Shown here: positions 8,919-17,547 of the stretch, in pieces
Layout of the letters: every line of letters starts with the position of its first letter
Position numbering within the stretch: position 1 is the stretch's first letter
Assembly: GCF_051201625.1 (NCBI RefSeq)
Contig: NZ_CP179203.1
Location: 3,472,001-3,536,000 of the forward strand
Origin: Shimia sp051201625
GTDB taxonomy: Bacteria > Pseudomonadota > Alphaproteobacteria > Rhodobacterales > Rhodobacteraceae
DNA: 64,000 nt
Direction: 5' to 3'
Made by a program: the position numbers and the translations under genes
The notes under the pieces: generated by a model
Told to the model about the DNA's origin: nothing
Seen by the model: the letters and a program-made list of their open reading frames with translations, nothing else
The model's database searches: none

Positions 8919-9305
8919 ATGCAATTGATTGCTTTTGATCACGTAAATATCCGCACAAATAATCTTGATGCCTTAGTAGACTGGTATACCAATATTGTAG
9001 GTCTACGGTTGGGGGCTCGGCCAGAGTTCCAATTCCCAGGTGCTTGGATGTATTTAGGTGACCAAGCGATAATTCATCTCGTTGGTACGAAGTCTAGTCT
9101 AAGCGAAGATAATAATGCTAATCTTGAGCATTTCGCCATTCGCGCTACTGGGATGCGCGATTTCAGAAATCTTTTGGAGTCACTCGGTATTGCCTATCAT
9201 ATTAAACTCGTTCCAGGCATGCCCATCGCGCAAATTAACTTGAAGGACCCAGACGGTAATCACATCCACTTGGATTTTGACACTGCTGAATACGAAGACG
9301 GCTAA
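8919..9305 (+). CDS. VOC (glyoxalase/dioxygenase superfamily) protein
   Basis: A 128-residue single-domain member of the vicinal oxygen chelate superfamily. It shows paired beta-alpha-beta modules: FDHVNIRTNNLDALVDWYTN at the N-terminus with His7, LEHFAI in the middle and DPDGNHIHLDFD near the end, giving the usual His/His/Glu-or-Asp metal ligand pattern. Substrate cannot be told from sequence; such short proteins are often lactoylglutathione lyase-like or extradiol dioxygenase-like. The start was placed at the ATG opening MQLIAFDHV. The ribosome site is weak. It is monocistronic. Confidence 0.82.
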   Translation: MQLIAFDHVNIRTNNLDALVDWYTNIVGLRLGARPEFQFPGAWMYLGDQAIIHLVGTKSSLSEDNNANLEHFAIRATGMRDFRNLLESLGIAYHIKLVPGMPIAQINLKDPDGNHIHLDFDTAEYEDG

Positions 9306-9475
9306 GCAACGTCTTGCACGCCATCAACTTTTGTAGAACGTCAAACTGGCATCAATACAATGCTGATCACTGCCCCCGTTTTGCGACCCTTCTTCCTCGC
9401 GTGCCGCCTGTACGAATGAGATCGGGCGCACGCCCTTTAGCGTACGCAGCTCCGTGATTGTCATATCTGCTAAAC

Positions 9476-9991
9476 TCATTTGCCCATGATCCTTTTGTGG
9501 CGTTCCCGCATACTTTCATTGGCCTGAACGGTACCGTCGTGGAACGACCCGAACCACTTGTCCCACGGGATTTCGAGACTGCCGTAATTGCATTCGAAAT
9601 AGCGGTGATGCAGGTAGTGGACGTGCTTGTAGAAGAAAGGAAAATGGATCGCTCGGTGAATACAGTAGAAATATAAGCTTTCCCAGATCGGCACCAAGAA
9701 AAAGATCGCTACGAACCAAACGGGATTGGCGGCCCAGGTCGGCATCGGCATATAGCCATTTGCCAGCGCCCAGAACAGGATCACTTCGTAGAGTGTCCAA
9801 ATGAACACTCCGGTGCCAAGCGTCCAGAACATGTTGTCACGGATCTGGCCACCAAGGGTGAACTGCCTGCAATTCATCATAAGCGGGCGCTGGTCGTATT
9901 TCAGCTTTTTGCCCTGCGACGAGAATGTGTAAAACCACAAGTGCAAGCTGCCGGCGACAACAAATCCGCCCCCCGTCACCTGGTCAGCCAT
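9476..9991 (-). pseudogene. Sterol desaturase/fatty acid hydroxylase family gene with internal deletion
   Basis: The 171-residue frame matches the family in its membrane segments and di-iron boxes: IRDNMFWTLGTGVFIWTLYE, then CIHRAIHFPFFYKHVHYLHH. The family normally continues after the first LHHR with about 90 residues (GPWSGL-type region, another helix pair) before a second LHHRYFECNYG box. Here the first LHHR runs straight into YFECNYGSLEIPWDKWFGSF, so the two boxes look fused and the stretch between them lost. The N-terminus is also shorter than usual, and a separate upstream frame near 9998-10070 may be its remnant. One of the three histidine boxes is therefore missing, and activity is unlikely. 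It could instead be a short divergent paralogue. Confidence 0.7.
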
Positions 9992-10191
9992 TCATGCTTA
10001 CCGCAGCATCTTTAATATGGGCTCGGAGCAACCCTTCGGTACGCACTAATTCGAACTTCACCTTTGTGTCGGAGGCAAACTCTGCCGGTTAGGCCTTTAA
10101 AAGCTTCGTTCCCCAACAACGTGGTTCTTGTCTCGATTATCCGCAACCAGACCAACACTCTTTGCAGACATTTCCAAAAGTTTTCAGAAAC

Positions 10192-10683
10192 CTAGTTTAT
10201 GGCGTCCCTCACGCCTTCAACTGCGTTCGCAATTGGTTCAAAGTAGCGTTGTTCGTAGGCAGATCCACCTCTTAAAGCCGCCGTTGCTTTATCGACGCTC
10301 GAAACGAAAAGCAGTTGCGCTTCGAGCAAGGATGACCCTGTTACCGGCTTGATCCTAGCACTATTGATTTTCTTCCGGTCCAGCTCTGGATCAGTATTTG
10401 AGCGAACAAAGGAGTACAGGTTTCTGCTGACCCGCATCAAAGCAACTTCGGCTTCCCAATAGGCCGAAGCTTTACTAAATATGCGGGAAGTTTTACCGAA
10501 AATTTGCTGAAAACAATCCACTTGGTATACTTCAGGTGCTTTTTTGCAGTTTTTTGCGCCTTCCTCAAAAATCGAGACTGCACGCTGTACCTGCACTTCA
10601 GACAAGATATCACCGCCATCCGACCAGCTAGGTTCAGCAAGAAATGTAAGCCCTAATCCCAAACAAAAGACTGCAGCTCGCAT
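10192..10683 (-). CDS. Secreted hypothetical protein
   Basis: A 163-residue protein with a Sec signal peptide (MRAAVFCLGLGLTFLAEPSW, probable cleavage near residue 21). The mature part is largely helical and has two cysteines about 12 residues apart (NCKK and VDCFQ), which could form a periplasmic disulfide. A GAGGAG ribosome site precedes the ATG. I recognise no domain. It lies just downstream of, and on the same strand as, the two universal stress protein genes, 15 bp after the second, so it may share their transcript. Confidence 0.7.
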   Translation of the reverse strand: MRAAVFCLGLGLTFLAEPSWSDGGDILSEVQVQRAVSIFEEGAKNCKKAPEVYQVDCFQQIFGKTSRIFSKASAYWEAEVALMRVSRNLYSFVRSNTDPELDRKKINSARIKPVTGSSLLEAQLLFVSSVDKATAALRGGSAYEQRYFEPIANAVEGVRDAIN

Positions 10684-10698
10684 ACATAACTCCTCAAA

Positions 10699-11106
10699 TC
10701 ACCTCAGAACGTGTACTGAACATTGTGCATGCCGTACTACGCGCGCGGCGGTGCTTCCTAAAAAATAATCTGTTAGGTCGGGACGATGCGAATTCATCAC
10801 GATACAGTCAATCCCCTGATCCTCTGCATACTCAACAATTGATCTTCCTGCATGGCCTGTAATCACGGCAATGTTGATGTCGTCTGCCCCTGCGAAGTCT
10901 TCGGCCAGTCCATCAGCAATCGCCCTACGATTGCGCTCCATCTGACCTTCAGGCAAATGGCTGACGATAAAATCTGGAACTGACTCAACCACCGTTAACA
11001 CGGTGATTTTTTCACCCTTATCAGCCAACAGGCGAGCGACAGCTATAGCATTTTCTGTTTTTGGATCGTGATCTGACGCCACTGGAACTAATATCTTTTT
11101 ATACAT
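10699..11106 (-). CDS. Universal stress protein (UspA family), copy 2
   Basis: A 135-residue single Usp domain. It opens with the family strand MYKKILVPVASDHDPKTENA and ends with HRPDLTDYFLGSTAARVVRH and CSVHVLR. The usual G-2x-G-9x-G-S/T nucleotide loop is changed: only the last GST is kept, and the first glycines are replaced by HRPDLTD, so ATP binding is uncertain. It is closely similar to the next gene (11138-11545), and 31 bp separates them, so this is a tandem duplication in one operon. The role is probably stress endurance; the specific one is unknown. Confidence 0.9.
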   Translation of the reverse strand: MYKKILVPVASDHDPKTENAIAVARLLADKGEKITVLTVVESVPDFIVSHLPEGQMERNRRAIADGLAEDFAGADDINIAVITGHAGRSIVEYAEDQGIDCIVMNSHRPDLTDYFLGSTAARVVRHAQCSVHVLR

Positions 11107-11137
11107 CTCGGCTACTCCTTAAATGATTATATAGGGC

Positions 11138-11545
11138 TTAGCGCACGACATGCACACCACATTTCGCATGGCGCACAACCTGCGACGCGGTACTACCCAA
11201 AAAATAATCCTGCATACCAGGTCGATGAGACGCAATAACGATACAATCAACGTCATTTGCATCAACCCAATCCAAAATAGATCGCCCAGCCTGCCCCTCA
11301 ATCACCATGCCAATCGCACCGGGGATGTCCGCTCCCATTTGCTGAAGGCTGCTCACTATCGCTTTTTGGGCCTCTTCCTGAAAACCTTCTGGAATGTAGT
11401 TGATCACATAACCCGGAACGTGCTCCATCACGTGTAACAACGTTACTTTACAGTTGGTATCCGCCAACCTCCGAGCAACAGCAATTGCTTTCTCTGCATT
11501 TTTGTCATCGTCAAACGACACTGGGAGCAGGATATGGTTGTACAT
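11138..11545 (-). CDS. Universal stress protein (UspA family), copy 1
   Basis: A 135-residue Usp domain, the upstream twin of the gene at 10699-11106. It shares the opening MYNHILLPVSFDDDKNAEKA, an AGRSI segment and the ending HRPGMQDYFLGSTASQVVRH with CGVHVVR. It keeps HRPG followed nine residues later by GST, closer to the ATP-binding pattern than its twin. A good ribosome site, AAAGGAGAG, precedes the start. An ABM-domain gene lies upstream on the same strand, 79 bp away. Confidence 0.9.
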   Translation of the reverse strand: MYNHILLPVSFDDDKNAEKAIAVARRLADTNCKVTLLHVMEHVPGYVINYIPEGFQEEAQKAIVSSLQQMGADIPGAIGMVIEGQAGRSILDWVDANDVDCIVIASHRPGMQDYFLGSTASQVVRHAKCGVHVVR

Positions 11546-11624
11546 ACAGGCTCTCCTTTTTGAGCATGTTTACAATACACCTAAAGCCTTGGCTTGAACT
11601 TGATGCAAGTCAGAAACCCAGTGA

Positions 11625-11945
11625 TCAGTCAAAAGCCGCAACAACATCATACATAACTGGTTCAAAGCTCCGGCACATGAGGTTGATGTTTCGGTTGCGC
11701 TCACGCATTTCGTTGGTGCGTAACATAGCCTGAAAATCCTCCCGCCGCTTCCATTGCGAGTAGTTAGCAATCCGGGTTTGCGCGTCATTCACGTGAAGCC
11801 CCGCTGCTATAAAACCTGGCTGTTTAGAGATGAATTCTTCGTACGCTTCGGTCAAAGCGTCCATCAAATCCTGACACGTTCCAGGTGTCATTTCGAAGGT
11901 GGTAATCACGGTTTGCAGTTCAGAGTCTTTGGATATCTTGGGCAT
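11625..11945 (-). CDS. Antibiotic biosynthesis monooxygenase (ABM) domain protein
   Basis: A 106-residue cytoplasmic protein with the ferredoxin-like dimeric alpha-beta barrel pattern: VITTFEMTPGTCQDLMDALT, then FISKQPGFIAAGLHVN and RIANYSQWKRREDFQAML. The W in YSQWK and the QPGF motif are typical of the ABM/quinol monooxygenase group. The exact substrate is unknown; quinone or aldehyde detoxification is possible. The site AGGAGG precedes the ATG. Its place ahead of two universal stress proteins on the same strand hints at a stress operon. Confidence 0.8.
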   Translation of the reverse strand: MPKISKDSELQTVITTFEMTPGTCQDLMDALTEAYEEFISKQPGFIAAGLHVNDAQTRIANYSQWKRREDFQAMLRTNEMRERNRNINLMCRSFEPVMYDVVAAFD

Positions 11946-12202
11946 CAGACCCTCCTTTTATTAACAGCTTAGACCATGCCACAGCTTTTTGGCTACCGAT
12001 TTTGCCCAAACACGCTTGATGGATTGGTTGGTGTTTAAGTTCATCAATAAAACTCCATTCGACTAATTCGGTGCAGCGTTTTAACCACTTGTAGTGCAAC
12101 CTCGAAATCTATTTGAAACGAAAAACGAAAAACTGTATAAATGGGGCTCATCAAAATGACCGTCATGGTTGCCAATAAAAAACAAGTGCTCGCTTTGACT
12201 GG

Positions 12203-12535
12203 ATGAGGCAAATTGTGACCAGACCTATCCTCGCAGCTTTGATCGCTGCAGTTTCATTATCACTTTCGGCCGGCTTTGCAGACGCAGACGAGTTGTTGCG
12301 CGCCTGTAACGGTTCAGACCGTCAGGCTGCTACAAAATCGATGTGTAACTGCATTCAGATGGTAGCGAACAAGAGCCTGAACAATTCTGAGCAAAAACTC
12401 GCTGCCAGCTTCTTTGAACAGCCTCACAAGGCTCAAGAGATTCGTCAGTCCGATCGATCCAATCATGAAACTTTCTGGTTGCGTTATAAAGAATTCGGAA
12501 CCGCTGTTGAGGATAGTTGCAGTCACTTGCGGTGA
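12203..12535 (+). CDS. Secreted hypothetical protein with conserved cysteines
   Basis: A 110-residue protein with a Sec signal peptide (hydrophobic stretch PILAALIAAVSLSLSAGFA, cleavage probably after ADA). The mature part has four cysteines in the pattern RACNGSD, SMCNC and DSCSH, suggesting a small disulfide-bonded periplasmic protein. An alternative GTG start at 12215 has better spacing from GAGG. No family is recognised. It lies between the stress genes and a LysR gene and may have its own promoter. Confidence 0.65.
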   Translation: MRQIVTRPILAALIAAVSLSLSAGFADADELLRACNGSDRQAATKSMCNCIQMVANKSLNNSEQKLAASFFEQPHKAQEIRQSDRSNHETFWLRYKEFGTAVEDSCSHLR

Positions 12536-12621
12536 CCTACTTCTACCCGTCTATCTTGACTTTCTGAATCGCCTCGAAACTGATAAGAATTTATGATCAA
12601 TAAGTCTGTTGGAGCAACTGA

Positions 12622-13587
12622 ATGATCGCGAGAGGTGTCACGATACGCGGTCTTGAAGTATTCGAAGCACTTGCTGCGACCGGATCTGTTGCAGAAGCCG
12701 CAGAAACAACCGGCCTATCTCAGCCAGCCGTGTCCCAACAAATCCGAAATTTAGAAACGGCGCTAAACAGAGATTTATTGGATCACGGCAAGCGCCCGAT
12801 GCGGCTCACGCCTGCTGGACGAGCTTATCTTTCGCACACATCATCCGTCTTATCCCAACTTCGCTTGGCACATTCCGAATTGTCTGTGATGGATCTAAGC
12901 CATTTAGACAAACTTAGCATGGGAATTATTGATGACTTTGATAACGAACTCACACCCCGTTTGGTGACAAAGCTCGCCGAGGCAATGTCTCAATGCCAGT
13001 TTCGCCTTATCACTTCACCAAGCCATGAGATCCTGCGTGATCTGCAAGACCACGTACTTCATCTTGGTGTAGCGGCATCTTCAGGTGAGGCAATCTCTGG
13101 CATCACTGAATATCCATTGGCGTGTGACCCGTTTATACTGATTACGCCATCCGAATTTGCAGACGATACTGCCCCAAGGTTGGCCAAACTGCGCGAATTG
13201 CCCATGTTGCGTTATGAACGGGGACAACTCATCGCACGCCAGATTGATGCCCACATGAAACAAATAAATATTACTTTTCCAAATCGGTTTGAAATCGGAT
13301 CTAATCCGACCTTGATCTCGATGGTTTCCCGTGGACTTGGCTGGGCAGTGACAACACCCTTAAGCTATTTTTGCGTTGCGAGGGCCCACACAAAAGTGAC
13401 CGCACACCCACTTCCCTTTACGCCTTTCAGCCGAAATATTTCACTGTTTGCCAACAATGACTGGGCCGATACGGTTCCCCGCGACGTTGCCCAGACAGTG
13501 CGCAACCTCGTTCAACAAAAAATGATTTTACCAGCAATCGACCGCTTTCCGTGGCTGGATGGAAAATTCCGTGTACTGAGTGACTGA
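12622..13587 (+). CDS. LysR family transcriptional regulator
   Basis: 321 residues. The N-terminal winged helix-turn-helix is clear (LEVFEALAATGSVAEAAETT, then GLSQPAVSQQIRNLE, residues about 9-45), followed by LTPAGRAYL and a substrate-binding domain of normal length. GGAG precedes the ATG. Unlike most LysR genes it has no close divergent target: the gene before it reads the same way, and the next is convergent. The target and inducer are unknown. Confidence 0.93.
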   Translation: MIARGVTIRGLEVFEALAATGSVAEAAETTGLSQPAVSQQIRNLETALNRDLLDHGKRPMRLTPAGRAYLSHTSSVLSQLRLAHSELSVMDLSHLDKLSMGIIDDFDNELTPRLVTKLAEAMSQCQFRLITSPSHEILRDLQDHVLHLGVAASSGEAISGITEYPLACDPFILITPSEFADDTAPRLAKLRELPMLRYERGQLIARQIDAHMKQINITFPNRFEIGSNPTLISMVSRGLGWAVTTPLSYFCVARAHTKVTAHPLPFTPFSRNISLFANNDWADTVPRDVAQTVRNLVQQKMILPAIDRFPWLDGKFRVLSD

Positions 13588-13619
13588 CTTTAAACTCCCA
13601 ATATCAAAGTTTACCCATT

Positions 13620-14054
13620 TCATTCTAATACCTTTTTTAACCCCGCAGCACATGTCTCGACTAAATCCAGTGTGCCACTAAAGTCCCGGGTGTAGTATGG
13701 ATCTGGAACTTCAGATGCGCCAGTTTGAGGGGCAAAATCTGTAAACAGACATACCTCTGTTTTATTCCCAGCTGGCCGTAGGCGCTCGATCGCCTGAATG
13801 TTGTTGTCATCCATACCAATAATCATATCGAAATGGCTGAAATCATTTTCCTCAATCTGACGTGCCCGCAGATCCGACAGATCGTACCCAAGGTGGACTG
13901 CCGCAACCTGCATCGGACCATAAGGTGCATCGCCAACGTGCCAATTACCGGTACCAGCACTATCAGTTTCAACATTCGGTGCCAGAACGCGAAAAACACC
14001 CTCTGCAGCCGGGGATCTACAGATATTGCCCAAACAAACAAACAAAATCCTCAA
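13620..14054 (-). CDS. Low molecular weight protein-tyrosine phosphatase
   Basis: A cytoplasmic phosphatase of about 144 residues. The catalytic P-loop CLGNICRS (Cys7 to Arg13 and Ser14) opens the protein, and the general acid aspartate lies in VPDPYYTRDF near residue 115. MDDNN in the middle is also conserved. The start is unusual: I choose the TTG at 14054, because GGGAGGT lies six bases before it and the protein then begins exactly where the family does (MRILFVCLGN). A longer frame from a TTG at 14069 would include the ribosome site itself. It is convergent with the LysR gene, 32 bp apart. Confidence 0.9.
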   Translation of the reverse strand: MRILFVCLGNICRSPAAEGVFRVLAPNVETDSAGTGNWHVGDAPYGPMQVAAVHLGYDLSDLRARQIEENDFSHFDMIIGMDDNNIQAIERLRPAGNKTEVCLFTDFAPQTGASEVPDPYYTRDFSGTLDLVETCAAGLKKVLE

Positions 14055-14287
14055 AAGCTTACCTCCCAATTTAACTGGGGCTAAATGTCTTTACAGTTCA
14101 TGTAAAGCCAACGTTGCATCTGCCGTCAGAGGCCTTGATGCCAACACAAGGCTTTCACTAAAGCGGTATATTGCCGAAAAAAATACTTTAAACAGTCCTA
14201 GTTGGTCCGCTTTGGGTATTTTGGACAACGTTGGACCAGGCCAAAGCTTGGACCACCTAGGAAGTGGGCGACAGAAGGAGTAGGCCG

Positions 14288-14779
14288 TTAGTTTTCGACC
14301 TTCATTTTGCCGTGCTTGTGCTGCATTTCATGCCCTGCTTTTCGCTCAAGATCGACAGGCACGTTGAGGATGACGTCACCGGCTTTTTCAAAGCTCAAAG
14401 TCAAGGTCACTACGTCACCATGAGCCAAACTACGAGTAAGTCCCATGAACATTACATGGTCCGCTCCGCGCGCCAATTCATGCTTTCCACCAGCGGGGAT
14501 AGTAAACCCATCTTTGACATGCATCATTTTCATAACGCCATTTCCGTCATCTTCGTGCGTATGCAGTTCCACCTTCTTTGCCACATCAGATGACACACTA
14601 ACCAGTTGGTCAGCCTCGTCTCCAGTATTCGATATAACCATAAAAGCCGCACCAGATTTTGCCATTTTGGTTGAAACGCGCGCAAATGGGTCACTCACCG
14701 AGATCACGCTTTCAGCGAAGGCAGGCGCAGATAGAGCAACAACAGCTATTGCTGCCATAGATAAATTTTTGAAGGACAT
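14288..14779 (-). CDS. Periplasmic copper chaperone PCu(A)C
   Basis: A 163-residue protein with a Sec signal peptide (MSFKNLSMAAIAVVALSAPAFA). The family delivers Cu(I) to the CuA site of cytochrome oxidase. The binding pattern is visible as ELHTH, GVMKM, PAGGKHEL and GADHVMFMGL (His and Met ligands). The C-terminus is an added His/Met-rich tail (AGHEMQHKHGKMK), also likely to bind metal. The following gene on the right (14829) encodes another small exported protein on the same strand, so the two may be coregulated. Confidence 0.9.
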   Translation of the reverse strand: MSFKNLSMAAIAVVALSAPAFAESVISVSDPFARVSTKMAKSGAAFMVISNTGDEADQLVSVSSDVAKKVELHTHEDDGNGVMKMMHVKDGFTIPAGGKHELARGADHVMFMGLTRSLAHGDVVTLTLSFEKAGDVILNVPVDLERKAGHEMQHKHGKMKVEN

Positions 14780-14828
14780 CTAAATTTCCAATCCGAATAT
14801 TCAACAGTTTTTGAAGGCATGTTTTGAC

Positions 14829-15176
14829 TTACAAAAACAGCGGTGGTGCCCTGGCGGTGGCTGGTACACTCTGCAATACGTGCGTTTTTGTACTTTGCCG
14901 TATAACGATACGCTTAGAGGTTGATACAAGCGGCTGTGCATCAACTTGGGCCTCGACGACCCAGTCTAGCAAGGAAAGGCTAAATTCCGGACAAATATGC
15001 GGCGGACCTACAGGTTCTCCTGCTGCGTCCACGGGCACCATTGTAGTGTTCTCGCCAATGCAATATGCTGAATATCCGGAGGCACTGGGCATGCCGCGTG
15101 CAACCGCCATACTGTGTCCGGTTAACACTAAGACTGCTGCCAGCAATCCTAACCCACAAGTTCGCATCTTACACAT
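14829..15176 (-). CDS. Small exported hypothetical protein next to the copper chaperone
   Basis: 115 residues with an N-terminal signal-like segment (CGLGLLAAVLVLTGHSMAVA). The mature part shows a cysteine pair in SAYCIGEN and PPHICPEF. This recalls the short exported proteins (DUF2946-like) often found beside PCu(A)C genes, which may take part in copper handling; I assign this only tentatively. It lies 49 bp upstream of the copper chaperone on the same strand, consistent with one transcript. An alternative ATG lies at 15167. Confidence 0.65.
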   Translation of the reverse strand: MCKMRTCGLGLLAAVLVLTGHSMAVARGMPSASGYSAYCIGENTTMVPVDAAGEPVGPPHICPEFSLSLLDWVVEAQVDAQPLVSTSKRIVIRQSTKTHVLQSVPATARAPPLFL

Positions 15177-15272
15177 AGCAACATTATTCGCACGAGCTGC
15201 GTTTATTGTCTTGCGACAAAAAGAACCAGCTCAATCAGACTTCAGACGAAACTGCGTGTCACATTGCGTAAA

Positions 15273-15563
15273 TCAGACGTTCAATGCCTGCGCTTTTGCG
15301 ATTTCTTTTTTGACTTTGAGAGCATTTTGGGACAACTCTCCGTCTTTGGCCTTTGCCAAAAAGGCGTCCAAACCACCTCGGTGGTCGACTGACCGCAAGG
15401 CAGCGGCTGTGATACGCATTTTGATGCCACGTCCGAGAGTCTCCGACTGCAAGGTAACGTCGTTCAAATTCGGCAGGAAGCGACGTTTGGTTTTATTATT
15501 GGCGTGGCTGACATTGTTGCCAGTCATTGGGCCTTTTCCGGTCAGTTCGCAACGGCGCGACAT
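15273..15563 (-). CDS. rpmB: 50S ribosomal protein L28
   Basis: 96 residues, the alphaproteobacterial length. The start MSRRCELTGKGPMTGNNVSH, then NKTKRRFLPNLN and RITAAALRSVDHRGGLD, is diagnostic. It is a structural protein of the large ribosomal subunit. It appears to be monocistronic, with a long upstream spacer (15564-15755) that should hold its promoter. Confidence 0.98.
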   Translation of the reverse strand: MSRRCELTGKGPMTGNNVSHANNKTKRRFLPNLNDVTLQSETLGRGIKMRITAAALRSVDHRGGLDAFLAKAKDGELSQNALKVKKEIAKAQALNV

Positions 15564-15755
15564 GGGTACATCCTCGTTTTACAGTCATCGGGGATTGGAC
15601 CCGACAATACGGACAAGCGCTGCCAAAGCCGCACTCGAAATATAATGTCGCGTCACTAGGCTCATTTCGGATGGGCGTCAAGTGATTCAGCATAGCTTTT
15701 AGCCCTCTCCCATAGCACGATGCCTTCCTCAACATATTTTTGGCGGAAGAGAAGT

Positions 15756-16739
15756 TTAAATTTTACATTTCCTTAACAATGACAGAACTTTTTCTGCCGC
15801 CACCGACGGCGTTAGATCGCCCGAAGATACCTGCGCTCCTATCTGTGTCATTGCGTCTTTCGCGTCACCGCTTTCCAAGCGAGATAATAAGCCATGGCGC
15901 ACTTCCTGTTGAAACCAGTATTCAGCCTGATCCTGCCTATGAGCATTCCAGTGTCCGGCGTCACGTCGCCATTGTGTTAAAGTTTTTATCTCTTCCCAGG
16001 CAGTTTCCAAGCCCTGCGCTTCGAGCGCGGAGACCGTCATCGCTTTTGGAAAACCATCTGGATCCTGAGGCCTTTTTCGTAGCAAATGTAGCGCACCCGC
16101 ATAGTCCGCACACGTGCGGATCGCAGTTCGTTTGAGATCACCATCAGCCTTGTTGACGAGTATAATGTCAGCCATCTCCATAATTCCGCGTTTGACGCCT
16201 TGCAGTTCGTCACCACCTGCTGGGGCCAGCAACAACAAAAACAGGTCAGACATCTGCGCGACTACAATCTCGGATTGGCCGACTCCTACGGTTTCAATAA
16301 GGACTATGTCAAAACCAAATGCCTCGCACAGCGCCACTGCCTCGCGCGTACGACGCGCTACACCTCCCAAGTGCGTCTGGCTTGGAGAGGGCCGAATAAA
16401 CGCGTTATTGTCGCGACTCAAATGCTCCATTCTGGTTTTATCACCGAGAATCGAGCCGCCTGAGCGCACCGAAGACGGGTCGACTGCCAGAACAGCCACT
16501 TTAATGCCCTTACCTGTCAACATCAGGCCAAAGTTCTCGATAAAAGTGGATTTACCCACGCCCGGCGTTCCAGACAGTCCAATCCGCAAAGCTTGTTTGC
16601 CAGCCCCACGCAGAGCCTCTAAAAGTTGCGATGCGTGCTTTCGGTGATCGGGTCGTGAGCTTTCAACGAGAGTAATCGCTCTTGCAAGTGCTCTACGGTC
16701 TTTTTCCAATATCCTGTCGCGTAATTCTGCGATATCCAT
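15756..16739 (-). CDS. meaB: Methylmalonyl-CoA mutase-associated GTPase MeaB
   Basis: A 327-residue G-protein of the ArgK/MeaB family that protects and reactivates adenosylcobalamin-dependent methylmalonyl-CoA mutase. Visible are the P-loop GTPGVGKS (57-64), VDPSSVRSGGSILGDKTRM, the switch region LIETVGVGQSE and the guanine-specificity motif NKAD. Presence implies that propionyl-CoA is assimilated through methylmalonyl-CoA in this organism; the mutase is not in the window. It is divergent from the DUF3108 gene, 35 bp apart. Confidence 0.95.
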   Translation of the reverse strand: MDIAELRDRILEKDRRALARAITLVESSRPDHRKHASQLLEALRGAGKQALRIGLSGTPGVGKSTFIENFGLMLTGKGIKVAVLAVDPSSVRSGGSILGDKTRMEHLSRDNNAFIRPSPSQTHLGGVARRTREAVALCEAFGFDIVLIETVGVGQSEIVVAQMSDLFLLLLAPAGGDELQGVKRGIMEMADIILVNKADGDLKRTAIRTCADYAGALHLLRKRPQDPDGFPKAMTVSALEAQGLETAWEEIKTLTQWRRDAGHWNAHRQDQAEYWFQQEVRHGLLSRLESGDAKDAMTQIGAQVSSGDLTPSVAAEKVLSLLRKCKI

Positions 16740-16774
16740 TGCCGTATCCTGATCAACCTTGTTGGAAAGTGTTC

Positions 16775-17512
16775 ATGCAGCGCCACCGTTACCTTTGTCC
16801 AGCCCATCGCTGTATCATACTCATTTTTCTGTTGCTTGCATTTCCTTCTTTTGCCGCATCAAAACATATTGAGGAGCAAATATGGTCGGTCCACGCCTTT
16901 GGCATCAAGGTGGGAGAATTAACAATAAAAGCGGATGAAGGCGATGGTTACTATCAGGGGCAAGGATCGTTTCAGACTACTGGCCTCGCCGGAATTCTGC
17001 GACGGATTCAGTTCAATATCTCGTCGCGTGGGGAATTCGGCACATTCGGCTACCAACCTTTGACGTATAGTGGATACATCGACACTGGGAGACGGATTTC
17101 TGAAACTATGTTGGAGTTTTTTGAAGGCATGCCCATTAAAATATCCGGAGCACAAAATCCAGCTGTGGCGATCAAAACCCAAGCCAAAAATGGGGCTCAT
17201 GATCCAATGACCGTCATGTGGCGAGTTCTACGGCTTCAAACCGAAGGCATGCTTTGCAAGATAGATCAGAAGCAATTTGACGGTACCCGGCTTGTTCACA
17301 TTGTTCTGACCAACCGCAACGATCAGACCGGGGACAGCGTAACTTGTTCAGGCACATACAATCGGATCGGCGGTTATTCGGTGGATGAGTTGGCCGAAAT
17401 GAAGATATCACCCATTTCTGTTACCTACAGCAAAACTGCAGCAGGATGGCGGGCGGACGCACTTTCGTTGACAACGCGCCATGGCAAGGCGCGGCTCTAT
17501 CGTAGAGACTGA
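16775..17512 (+). CDS. DUF3108 domain-containing exported protein
   Basis: 245 residues with a signal peptide (CIILIFLLLAFPSFAAS). The mature part matches the DUF3108 family: WSVHAFGIKVGELTIKADEG, then RISETMLEFFEGMP and SVTYSKTAAGWRADAL. The function of the family is unknown; members are periplasmic or outer-membrane-associated. The start at 16775 follows GGAAAG. Hydrophobic residues before the chosen ATG do not occur. It precedes hrpB on the same strand with a 35-bp gap. Confidence 0.85.
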   Translation: MQRHRYLCPAHRCIILIFLLLAFPSFAASKHIEEQIWSVHAFGIKVGELTIKADEGDGYYQGQGSFQTTGLAGILRRIQFNISSRGEFGTFGYQPLTYSGYIDTGRRISETMLEFFEGMPIKISGAQNPAVAIKTQAKNGAHDPMTVMWRVLRLQTEGMLCKIDQKQFDGTRLVHIVLTNRNDQTGDSVTCSGTYNRIGGYSVDELAEMKISPISVTYSKTAAGWRADALSLTTRHGKARLYRRD

Positions 17513-17547
17513 CTGGACGCCATCCCACTCTTATCCGATAAGAACTA

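Noticed and set aside
9992..10080. N-terminal part of the desaturase gene in another frame (VKFELVRTEGLLRAHIKDAA)
   Set aside because: It looks protein-like and could be a frameshifted remnant, but I cannot match it to the family, so it is not annotated as a gene.
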